A stretch of 39,598 nucleotides of DNA, taken from contig JAAWTB010000002.1 in NCBI GenBank assembly GCA_022801815.1, positions 1 through 39,598 of the forward strand, written 5' to 3'. The notes beneath the pieces were generated by a model. It ran no database searches. It was not told the origin of the DNA and saw only the letters and a program-made list of their open reading frames with translations. Shown in pieces: positions 27,353 to 35,118 of the stretch; position 1 is the stretch's first letter; each line of letters begins with the position of its first letter. The translations under genes and the position numbers were made by a program. This stretch comes from Oscillibacter sp. GTDB taxonomy: Bacteria; Bacillota; Clostridia; Oscillospirales; Oscillospiraceae.

Positions 27353-29761
27353 ATGGATTTCTATCGCTGCGAAAACCCGGACTGCGGCTTTGTGTCTGAG
27401 GCGGAGCCGGACGTCTGCCCCCGCTGCGGCGGGACCTTTTTCACCGCCCTGACGGAGGAGGAGATGACCGCCTCTGACTGGGTAAACCTGGGAAACCAGG
27501 CCGTGGACGAGAAGCGGGAGACCGACGCCCTGGCCGCATACCAGCGGGCGGCGGCGCTGAACGATCCCCTGGGACTGACGAACCTGGGCTGGTGCCTGGA
27601 GGCAGGCATCGGCGTAACGGCCGACCCCAAGCAGGCCGTGATGCTCTATGCCCAGGCGGCGGAGCAGGAGTACATGCCCGCCCTGACAAACCTTGGGTAC
27701 TGTTATACATACGGCATCGGCGTGGAAACGGACTATGACAAGGCTTTGAAGTGCTTCCAGACAGGGGCGGAGCAGGGCTTCCCCCGGGCGCAGTTCCTGC
27801 TGGCCGAGGCGTACCGCCGGGGCAGCGGCGTGGAGGCCGACGAGACGGAGGCCGCCAAATGGTACCAGTCCGCCGCCTGGCTGGGCTATCCCGGCGCGCA
27901 GACGGAGCTGGGCCGGTGCCTGGAATTCGGCACGGGGGTAGAAGAGGACCTGGAGCAGGCCGTGAAGTGGTACACCGCTGCCGCCGAGCAGGGCAACGCC
28001 CCCGGCATGTGCTGTCTGGGCTTTATGTACGAGTCCGGACGCGGCGTGGAACAGAGCTGGGAGACCGCCGTGGAGTGGTACCGCAAGGCCGCTGAAAAGG
28101 GCTATCCCCGGGCGCTGTGCAATCTGGCCTGGTGCCATGAGCACGGCGAGGGCGTGAAGCGGGATTTCGCCGAGGCCGTCCGTCTTTACCGGATGGCGGC
28201 GGATCAGGAGTATCCCCGGGGCCAGCTGTGCCTGGGCCTTTGCTATGAACGGGGCCGGGGCGTTCCGGTGGATAAGGCCGCCGCCGTGGAGTGGTACCGC
28301 AAAGCCGCCGAGCAGGGCGACGAGGACGGTGCCTGCTGCCTGGGCTTTATGTACGAAAGCGGCGAGGGTGTAGAACAAAGCTGGGAGTCCGCCGTGGAGT
28401 GGTACCGCAAGGCCGCCGAGGGCGGGCTGTCCCGGGGCATGTGCAACCTGGCCTGGTGCTATGAGTACGGCAAGGGCGTGGAGAAAAACCCGGAGGAGTC
28501 CTTTGTCTGGTACAGCAAGGCGGCGGAGCAGGGAGACCCCCGGGGCCTTTTCAGCGTGGCCCGCGCCTATGACTACGGCATCGGCACGGAACAGAACCCT
28601 GAGAAGGCCGCCCAGTGGTATCAAAAGGCCGCCGACGCCGGGTCCGCCCCCGCCACCTGTGATTTGGGCGTGTGCTACGAGCGGGGAGAAGGCGTGCCCC
28701 AGAGTTATGAGAAGGCGGTGGAACTCTACCGCAAGGCCGCCGAAATGGGCAACGCCCCAGGCCAGTGCAATCTGGGCTTCATGTACGAGTCCGGACGCGG
28801 CGTGGAGCAGAGCTGGGAGGAGGCGGTAAAGTGGTACAGCGCCGCCGCTCAGCAGGGCTTCCCCCGGGCCATGTGCAACCTGGCCTGGTGCTATGAGACG
28901 GGGAACGGCGTGGAGCGCAACCTGACCCGGGCCGTCCATTGGTACCGCAAGGCGGCGGACCAGGAGGACCCCAGGGGCCTGTTCTGCCTGGGCCGCTGCT
29001 ACCGGTACGGCAAGGGCGTGGAACAGGATTACGCCGAGGCCGTCAAATGGTACCGGCAGGCGGCGGACGCGGGCCACACCCGGGCCATGTGCGATTTGGG
29101 CGTTTGCTATGAATTTGGCGAGGGCGTGGAGGAAAGCCTGGAACAAGCCGTGGACTGGTACCGCAGGGCGGCGGAAAAGGGCGACCCCATGGGCCAGTGC
29201 AACCTGGGTTATATGTATGAGACGGGCCGGGGCGTGGAGCAGAGCTATGACGAAGCGGCGGAGCTCTACAAGCAGTCGGCGGAGGCGGGCTATCCCCGGG
29301 CCATGTGCTGTTACGGTTACGCCTTCGAGGCAGGCCAGGGCGTGGAAAAAGACATATCCGCCGCCGCGGAGTGGTACTGTCGGGCCGCCGGGGCCGGCGA
29401 CGCCGCCGGGGCCTGCAACCTGGGTTATCTCTACGAGACCGGCGAGGGCGTGGAACAAAGCTGGGACCAAGCCGCGGCCTACTACCGGCAGGCGGCGGAC
29501 CTGGGCCAGCCCCGGGGGCAGTACCTCCTGGGCTGGTGTTACGAGCACGGCAAAGGCGTGGCCCCCAGCATAGAGGAAGCGCAGGCTTTTTACGAGGCTG
29601 CGGCCAAGCAGGGTTATCAGCACGCCAAGGAAGCTCTGGAGCGTCTGAAAAGCGGAGCAAAGCCCGCTCCCCAGCCGGAGAAAAAGAAAGAGCCGGAGAA
29701 AAAGGAGAAAAAGCCGGAAAAGGGCGGCTTTTTCAAGGGTCTCTTCGGCGGACGGAAGTAA
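27353..29761 (+). CDS. Zinc-ribbon protein with 19 consecutive 36-residue Sel1-like repeats
   Basis: N-terminal CENPDCGFVSEAEPDVCPRCGG zinc ribbon, then 19 full 36-aa units (GxxxxxCNLGxCYExGxGVEQxxExAVxWYRKAAEx) plus a partial one, and a basic tail ending GGFFKGLFGGRK. ATG at 27353 after gaggaaca. Confidence 0.93.
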   Translation: MDFYRCENPDCGFVSEAEPDVCPRCGGTFFTALTEEEMTASDWVNLGNQAVDEKRETDALAAYQRAAALNDPLGLTNLGWCLEAGIGVTADPKQAVMLYAQAAEQEYMPALTNLGYCYTYGIGVETDYDKALKCFQTGAEQGFPRAQFLLAEAYRRGSGVEADETEAAKWYQSAAWLGYPGAQTELGRCLEFGTGVEEDLEQAVKWYTAAAEQGNAPGMCCLGFMYESGRGVEQSWETAVEWYRKAAEKGYPRALCNLAWCHEHGEGVKRDFAEAVRLYRMAADQEYPRGQLCLGLCYERGRGVPVDKAAAVEWYRKAAEQGDEDGACCLGFMYESGEGVEQSWESAVEWYRKAAEGGLSRGMCNLAWCYEYGKGVEKNPEESFVWYSKAAEQGDPRGLFSVARAYDYGIGTEQNPEKAAQWYQKAADAGSAPATCDLGVCYERGEGVPQSYEKAVELYRKAAEMGNAPGQCNLGFMYESGRGVEQSWEEAVKWYSAAAQQGFPRAMCNLAWCYETGNGVERNLTRAVHWYRKAADQEDPRGLFCLGRCYRYGKGVEQDYAEAVKWYRQAADAGHTRAMCDLGVCYEFGEGVEESLEQAVDWYRRAAEKGDPMGQCNLGYMYETGRGVEQSYDEAAELYKQSAEAGYPRAMCCYGYAFEAGQGVEKDISAAAEWYCRAAGAGDAAGACNLGYLYETGEGVEQSWDQAAAYYRQAADLGQPRGQYLLGWCYEHGKGVAPSIEEAQAFYEAAAKQGYQHAKEALERLKSGAKPAPQPEKKKEPEKKEKKPEKGGFFKGLFGGRK

Positions 29762-29765
29762 AATT

Positions 29766-29801
29766 AAAGCGCCCGGAGCCTGGAGCTCCGGGCGCTTTTT
29801 C
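29766..29801 (+). terminator. Rho-independent terminator
   Basis: AAAGCGCCCGGAGC ctgga GCTCCGGGCGCTTT TT. Confidence 0.88.
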
Positions 29802-29837
29802 CCGGCGGGAAACCAGAGACAGGCGGCCTGGAAACTA

Positions 29838-29867
29838 TTGACACAAAAATGGAAAGAATAGTATAAT
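29838..29867 (+). promoter_or_regulatory. Consensus promoter for hybrid kinase operon (TTGACA-N18-TATAAT)
   Basis: Both hexamers are perfect consensus. Confidence 0.75.
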
Positions 29868-29966
29868 GGAGCATATTCCCTGACAGCTCCGCCCTTGGGG
29901 CCACCGGCTTTTCCGGCGGGAATCCCCAGATGCCGCGCCTTCTGAGCGCCGGAATGGAGAGTGCCA

Positions 29967-32534
29967 ATGAACGATAAGCGAAACAAACGGGAAAAACGGA
30001 ATGGCGCGCCCTTGCTCCTCTCTATCCTGCTGGTTTTCTGTCTTCTGGGGGCCATGGTGTATATGGTCTCCCGAAAGATATCCAAGGAAATGTCTGTCTC
30101 CGCCATCCAGAATGTCAGCGAGAGTCTGGACCTGATTCAATGCACCATCGAGGCGATTTTAAGAAGCGAGACGGAGTTTCAGACGCTGATTGCCCAGGAG
30201 GTTGGCCGGGCAGAGAATCCGGAGGACTATGTTCTGTCCTTTGACCGCAATCAGATGATGGCGAAGCTGTCTCTGATTCTCTCCGGAAAAACGGAAGGCG
30301 TTTCCAACACCGGGGAGCCTTTTACAGAGGAGGGCCTGGACTTCTCCGCCGGCGGGACGGTGATGGGGTTCCCGGTTTCCCAGACCTATCTGAATTACAT
30401 GGGGACCTGGTCCTATACCATAAAAAGCCCCATAGAGCGGGACGGACAGGAAATCGGGACGCTCTATGCCGAGTACGTCTATGACGCCATCGACAAATCC
30501 CTTCCCAACGGGTTCTATAACCAGCAGGCCTCTCTCTACATTATGGACGCGGAGAGCGAGCGCTTCGTCCTCAAGCCCAAGGGGATGGGCCAGCGGAGCG
30601 CGGGCCACTTGAATCTGGCCGACTTCTACCGGGCCAACAGCATCCAGGACTCGGAGATCCGGACGGAGGTAGACGCGTGCCTGAGGGAGGGGCGGGGTCT
30701 CCTGTTTTACCATGATATCCGGGATACCAACGCCCTGAACTATATGTGGCCGGTGAACGGGGGGACCATCTTCCTGGTGGGCTACGTGCCTGTCCAGGCC
30801 ATCCAGCAGGAGGGGCGGACCGTCAATCAGAACATCTATCTGGTTGTAAGCTCCATGCTGGCGGCGTTTTTCCTGTGCATTCTTCTGTACTACCTCAACT
30901 GGAGGCAGCAGGATAAGCTCCGAAAGGAGCAGGAGGAAGAGCGCAGACGCCACAGCCAGCAGCTGACGGACGCCCTGCAGGCCGCCCAGATTGCCAGCGA
31001 GTCCAAGACCACCTTCCTCTCCAACATGTCCCATGACATCCGCACGCCCATGAACGCCGTGCTGGGCTTCACAACACTTCTGGCCAAGGATGCGGAGAAT
31101 CCCGCCAAGGTGCGGGAATACACCAAGAAGATTATGGCCTCCGGCCAGCACCTCCTCAGCCTGATCAACGATATCCTGGACGTTTCCAAGATTGAGAGCG
31201 GGAAGGTGGTACTCAACCTGGAGGAATTCTCCCTCAGCGGCGTGGTCTCCTCCGTGGAGGCCATCATCCAGCCCATGGCCAGGGCCAAAGGGCAGGAGTT
31301 CCACGTGGAGGTAACCGGCATCCGACACGAATACCTGGTGGGTGACGAGACGCGAATCAACCAGATTTTGATCAACCTTCTCTCCAACGCCGTGAAGTAC
31401 ACCCAGGAGAAGGGCCATATCTGGTTCCGCATCATCGGGCTGAAACAGCGTTCCAGCCAGTATGAACGACTGCGCGTGGAGGTGGAGGACGACGGCTACG
31501 GCATGACGCCGGAGTATTTGGAAACCATCTTTGACGCGTTTACCAGGGCGGAAAACAGCACGACCAACAAAGTCCAGGGCACCGGCCTGGGCATGGCCAT
31601 CACAAAGAGCATTGTGGAGCTTATGGGCGGAACCATTGAGGTGTTCAGCGAGGTAAACCGGGGCTCCCTCTTCCGGGTGGAGCTGGAGCTCCGCGTCCTG
31701 GAAGAGCAGATAGACCGGGCCTTCTGGAAAGAGCAGCGCATTTCCTGGATCCCGGCAGTGGGAGGAGAACCGGAGGACTGGGAGGATATTCGGGTCCTTA
31801 TGGAAAACTCCGGCGTCCGCCTGGACCCCGCCGCCAGCCTGGAGGAAGCTCTGGAGAAAATCCGGGACGAGGCGTGCCGTCTGGTCCTTCTGGACTGGGA
31901 GGCACTATGCCCGGACGGTCTCCGGGCGGCCAAAGCCCTTCGGGAGGCGCTTCCGGCGGACACGCCCATTCTGTTTCTGGCGGAACCGGAGGCAAAGGGG
32001 CTGGACGAAGCGCTCCGGTTCGGGCAGAGCGCCGTGCTTACAAAGCCCTTTTTCACCTCCGCACTCCGGGAGAAGGCGGCGGAGCTGTGGGAAGAACCCG
32101 GCGGAACGCCGGAACCGGACTTCGACACGGACGGCAATTTGCAGGGTCTGCGGTTCCTTGCCGCAGAGGACAACGAAATCAACGCGGAAATCCTGGTGGA
32201 GCTTCTGGACATCGAAGGGGCCTCCTGCGAGGTGGTGGAAAACGGCCGCCTGGCGGTGGAGCGTTTCCAAACGTCGGCGGCGGGCGAATTCGACGCGATT
32301 TTAATGGACGTGCAGATGCCGGTGATGAACGGGCACGACGCGGCCAGAGCCATCCGGGCCCTGCCCCGAAGCGACGCTGGGATCATTCCCATTATTGCCA
32401 TGACGGCCAACGCCTTTGCCGAGGATGAAAAGGCCGCCCTGGACGCGGGCATGGACGCTCATGTGGCAAAGCCCCTGGATGTGGAGCTTTTAATAAAAGC
32501 AATCCGGCACTGTGCCAAGCGAAAGGAAGGATGA
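29967..32534 (+). CDS. Membrane hybrid sensor histidine kinase with degenerate plus canonical receiver domains
   Basis: TM-flanked N-terminal sensor region, HisKA FLSNMSHDIRTPMNAVLGF, HATPase (NAVKYT, GTGLGMAITKSIVELMGG), C-terminal receiver (AAEDNEINAEIL, AILMDVQMPVMNG, MTANAF, HVAKPLD). Confidence 0.92.
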   Translation: MNDKRNKREKRNGAPLLLSILLVFCLLGAMVYMVSRKISKEMSVSAIQNVSESLDLIQCTIEAILRSETEFQTLIAQEVGRAENPEDYVLSFDRNQMMAKLSLILSGKTEGVSNTGEPFTEEGLDFSAGGTVMGFPVSQTYLNYMGTWSYTIKSPIERDGQEIGTLYAEYVYDAIDKSLPNGFYNQQASLYIMDAESERFVLKPKGMGQRSAGHLNLADFYRANSIQDSEIRTEVDACLREGRGLLFYHDIRDTNALNYMWPVNGGTIFLVGYVPVQAIQQEGRTVNQNIYLVVSSMLAAFFLCILLYYLNWRQQDKLRKEQEEERRRHSQQLTDALQAAQIASESKTTFLSNMSHDIRTPMNAVLGFTTLLAKDAENPAKVREYTKKIMASGQHLLSLINDILDVSKIESGKVVLNLEEFSLSGVVSSVEAIIQPMARAKGQEFHVEVTGIRHEYLVGDETRINQILINLLSNAVKYTQEKGHIWFRIIGLKQRSSQYERLRVEVEDDGYGMTPEYLETIFDAFTRAENSTTNKVQGTGLGMAITKSIVELMGGTIEVFSEVNRGSLFRVELELRVLEEQIDRAFWKEQRISWIPAVGGEPEDWEDIRVLMENSGVRLDPAASLEEALEKIRDEACRLVLLDWEALCPDGLRAAKALREALPADTPILFLAEPEAKGLDEALRFGQSAVLTKPFFTSALREKAAELWEEPGGTPEPDFDTDGNLQGLRFLAAEDNEINAEILVELLDIEGASCEVVENGRLAVERFQTSAAGEFDAILMDVQMPVMNGHDAARAIRALPRSDAGIIPIIAMTANAFAEDEKAALDAGMDAHVAKPLDVELLIKAIRHCAKRKEG

Positions 32535-33847
32535 GCGTTATGAGGAAGCGCGCAAAGCGGGCGGCGGCCGCCTGCCTGGCAGGGCTGACGGCCCTGGCAC
32601 TGGCCGCCTGCGGGGTCCATGAGGACCCGAAGAACCTGATTTCTCAGGAAGAGGCAGACACCCGGACCGTCAACTTCTTCAGTCCCATGGAGAAGACGGA
32701 CCCCAACGCGGAAAACGTGGCCAGAACCGCATCGGACCTAACAGTGGCCATGGCGGAAGAATCGCTGAACGTGACCATGGTATACAGGACCTATACGGCA
32801 GAGAGCTATCAGGACAAAACCTACGACGAGGTCGTGTTAGACCGGGCATGGAACAATATGGACGATTTGTATCTTCTCAACCCGGATACCATCCTCGCTC
32901 TGGGGGCGGAAGGAAAGCTGATGGACCTGGCAGGACTGGACAGCGTCAAAAACCTGCGGGAGATCATCCGCACCGCTAACACGGTGGACGGGAAGCTGGT
33001 GGCCATCCCCCAGGAGGTGGTGGCCTATGGCCTGTTTGTCAACAAGGACCTGTTTGACCAATACGGCCTCGCCCTGCCGGAAACGCCGGAGGACTTCCTG
33101 GAGTGCTGCCGCGTTTTCAAGGAAAACGGAATTGAAACGCCCATCGGGGCGAACCGCTGGTGGCTGGAGACCTTCGTCTTCGCGCAGGCCTACGCGGATC
33201 TTTACAACGGCGGAAACACCGAGGCGGAAATCGCCGCCCTCAACAGCGGGGAGACCCGGTACAGCGACTATATGCGCCCCGCCTTTGAATTCCTCCAAAC
33301 CCTTATGGACCATGGATATATCGACGCGGAGAAGGCCCTGGTCAGCGAGGCCATCGAGGCGGAAAGCTCGGATTTCCTGGCGGGAAAGACCCCCATTGTC
33401 ATGGCCTACTGGGGTGCGGCGAACACGGAGACCGCATATGGAAAAACGGATTTTGAGATGCAGGTCATCGGGTTCCCCAGCAGCCGGGGACCCATGCCGG
33501 TGGTGACCATAACCGGCTTTGCCATAGGCGCGGAGGCAGAGCACCGGGAGGACGCGGCCCAGGTTCTGGACATCATGGTTTCCGACGAGGCGCTCCGGCT
33601 CTACTCCCAAACCAACCGGGTGATCTCCCCGTCCAAGAATGTAAAGGTGGACTGTGTCCCCGCCCTGCGTCCCCTGAACCAGCGGATTGAAGAGGGTATT
33701 TACGTCCTGGGTTCCAATGCGGGCATGGACGTGGAGCAGTGGGGAAACACCTGCCTGATTGTGCGGGAACTGTTGGGCGGAAGCTCCGTAGAGGAGTGCA
33801 TGGCATTCCTTGACGCCCTTCAGGATGAGGCGCTGAGCGGGGCTTAA
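32531..33847 (+). CDS. Extracellular solute-binding lipoprotein (family 1)
   Basis: Lipobox LALAACGVHE; internal VAIPQEVVAYGLFVNKDLFDQYGLALPETPEDFLECCRVFKENGIETPIG typical of SBP_bac_1; ATGA overlap with kinase stop. Confidence 0.88.
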   Translation: MSVMRKRAKRAAAACLAGLTALALAACGVHEDPKNLISQEEADTRTVNFFSPMEKTDPNAENVARTASDLTVAMAEESLNVTMVYRTYTAESYQDKTYDEVVLDRAWNNMDDLYLLNPDTILALGAEGKLMDLAGLDSVKNLREIIRTANTVDGKLVAIPQEVVAYGLFVNKDLFDQYGLALPETPEDFLECCRVFKENGIETPIGANRWWLETFVFAQAYADLYNGGNTEAEIAALNSGETRYSDYMRPAFEFLQTLMDHGYIDAEKALVSEAIEAESSDFLAGKTPIVMAYWGAANTETAYGKTDFEMQVIGFPSSRGPMPVVTITGFAIGAEAEHREDAAQVLDIMVSDEALRLYSQTNRVISPSKNVKVDCVPALRPLNQRIEEGIYVLGSNAGMDVEQWGNTCLIVRELLGGSSVEECMAFLDALQDEALSGA

Positions 33848-33883
33848 GGAGGAAACGCGGCGCGTTTTGCGAAGATCATAGAG

Positions 33884-33922
33884 CCGGCCCGGCGGAACGG
33901 CGTTCCACCAGGCCGGTTTTTT
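33884..33922 (+). terminator. Terminator after solute-binding protein gene
   Basis: CCGGCC ... GGAAC ggc GTTCC ... GGCCGG TTTTTT. Confidence 0.7.
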
Positions 33923-33971
33923 AGAGGAGGGCCGCAAACCTCCAGTACGAGCTCCCCTGCCCTGCCGCCGC

Positions 33972-34005
33972 AAAAGGGCCGTACCCCAATGGGTACGGCC
34001 CTTTT
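33972..34005. terminator. Second, symmetric (bidirectional) terminator
   Basis: AAAAGGGCCGTACCC caat GGGTACGGCCCTTTT, perfect 15-bp stem. Confidence 0.88.
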
Positions 34006-34047
34006 GCCCGCCGGGAAACCCGGTTGAACGCTTTGTCCCCTTCGCCC

Positions 34048-34941
34048 TTAAGCCAGGACGTCCAGCTTCTTGTATTGAGCCGTCCTCTCCGTCACGGCCT
34101 CCCAAGAGGGGCCGGAGCAGACAAACTCGTAATCGCTCCAAATCCGCTCCAGCTCCGCCTTGACCTGGGGAACCTCCTCCGGCCGCGCCGCACCGGTACG
34201 GACATAGTAATCCGGCAGCAGCGCTCCCAGGATGATTCCCGTCTCCGGTGCGGGAGGCTCCTGCCCTTGGACAAGAGCGGCAGCCATCTCCATCTGTCCG
34301 CTGAGATACGCTTCGGCTTCCAGATGGACCCCCATCATGCCGTTGAGGTCAAACACCTGGAACGGCGCGCCCGCCGGCGCGGGGACCTCGCTCCCCGCCC
34401 CCCAGAAGGCCGGGCTGTCCCCCAGCTCATAGAGCGCGCCGGCAAGGTCCCTCAGACCGTTGAATTCCTCCTCCGACGGCGGATTCTGGAAGGAATGCAG
34501 CGCCGTGTCCACGGCCCAGCCCAGGCGTCCCAGGGCCTCGCAGCCCGGAAGGACGGCCAGCCGCTCCCCCAGCTTCACCAGCCGGGCCAGGGACAGCAGT
34601 CCCCAAATCCGGACCCGGACATCCCCCAGGCCCGCCGCCTTCTCCTCCACCTGAGCGGGCGCGTCGTTATAAAGGATATGCTCGCTCTCCAGCCGCCCGA
34701 TGCGCTGAGAACAATCATCCGTCAGTTTCTCGCCCACTTTGTCGTAAACCTCATCCTGGGCACTGTAAACCGTATCCGCCCGGTGCAGCCAAAGCTGGGC
34801 CCGATTCAAGTCCCCCCGGTCCATGGCGGCTGTGCCCAGGCTGTAATACGCCTTGGCCAATCCCACCCAGTCCCGTTTCTTTTGGCACTCCGCCAGCCGC
34901 TCCTCCGGGGAGGTCTCCTTTTTACCAAACAGCTTGAACAT
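34048..34941 (-). CDS. Uncharacterised TPR-like protein
   Basis: MFKLFGKKETSPEERLAECQKKRDWVGLAKAYYSLGTAAMDRGDLNRAQLWLHRADTVY: TPR-like N-terminal helices; rest not recognised. Start trimmed to MFKLFGKK. Confidence 0.7.
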   Translation of the reverse strand: MFKLFGKKETSPEERLAECQKKRDWVGLAKAYYSLGTAAMDRGDLNRAQLWLHRADTVYSAQDEVYDKVGEKLTDDCSQRIGRLESEHILYNDAPAQVEEKAAGLGDVRVRIWGLLSLARLVKLGERLAVLPGCEALGRLGWAVDTALHSFQNPPSEEEFNGLRDLAGALYELGDSPAFWGAGSEVPAPAGAPFQVFDLNGMMGVHLEAEAYLSGQMEMAAALVQGQEPPAPETGIILGALLPDYYVRTGAARPEEVPQVKAELERIWSDYEFVCSGPSWEAVTERTAQYKKLDVLA

Positions 34942-34976
34942 CTGAACTGCTTCCTTTCGTGTTTGTTTGCTGTTAA

Positions 34977-35005
34977 AATATAGCATCTTCCCCCCGGGAA
35001 GTCAA
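34977..35005 (-). promoter_or_regulatory. Promoter of the TPR-like gene (TTGACT-N17-TATATT)
   Basis: Minus-strand -35 35000-35005, -10 34977-34982. Confidence 0.6.
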
Positions 35006-35039
35006 GGCCGCGGAAACAGGAAAACCATCCTCTGGGGGC

Positions 35040-35068
35040 TGGACAAAGTCACGGCTAACTGCTAAAAT
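35040..35068 (+). promoter_or_regulatory. Promoter of the membrane-protein gene (TGGACA-N17-TAAAAT)
   Basis: -35 35040-35045, -10 35063-35068. Confidence 0.55.
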
Positions 35069-35118
35069 GAGAAACAGCAGCAGCCCCTGTTTCGGGGCGC
35101 AAGGAGGTACATAGAGGG

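Noticed and set aside
27353-29761. CRISPR-like or tandem noncoding array at the regularly spaced repeats
   Set aside because: Periodicity is 108 bp, in frame, and encodes degenerate Sel1 units; no short identical repeats with unique spacers.
27284-30106. 940-aa minus-strand ORF opposite the Sel1 gene
   Set aside because: Antisense shadow of a repetitive high-GC coding sequence; repeated low-complexity peptides mirror the Sel1 units, and the sense strand has clear domains.
34024-34983. 319-aa plus-strand ORF
   Set aside because: Antisense to the TPR-like gene; the minus frame has a promoter and RBS-like start. Less certain than the other shadows because the sense gene is also uncharacterised.
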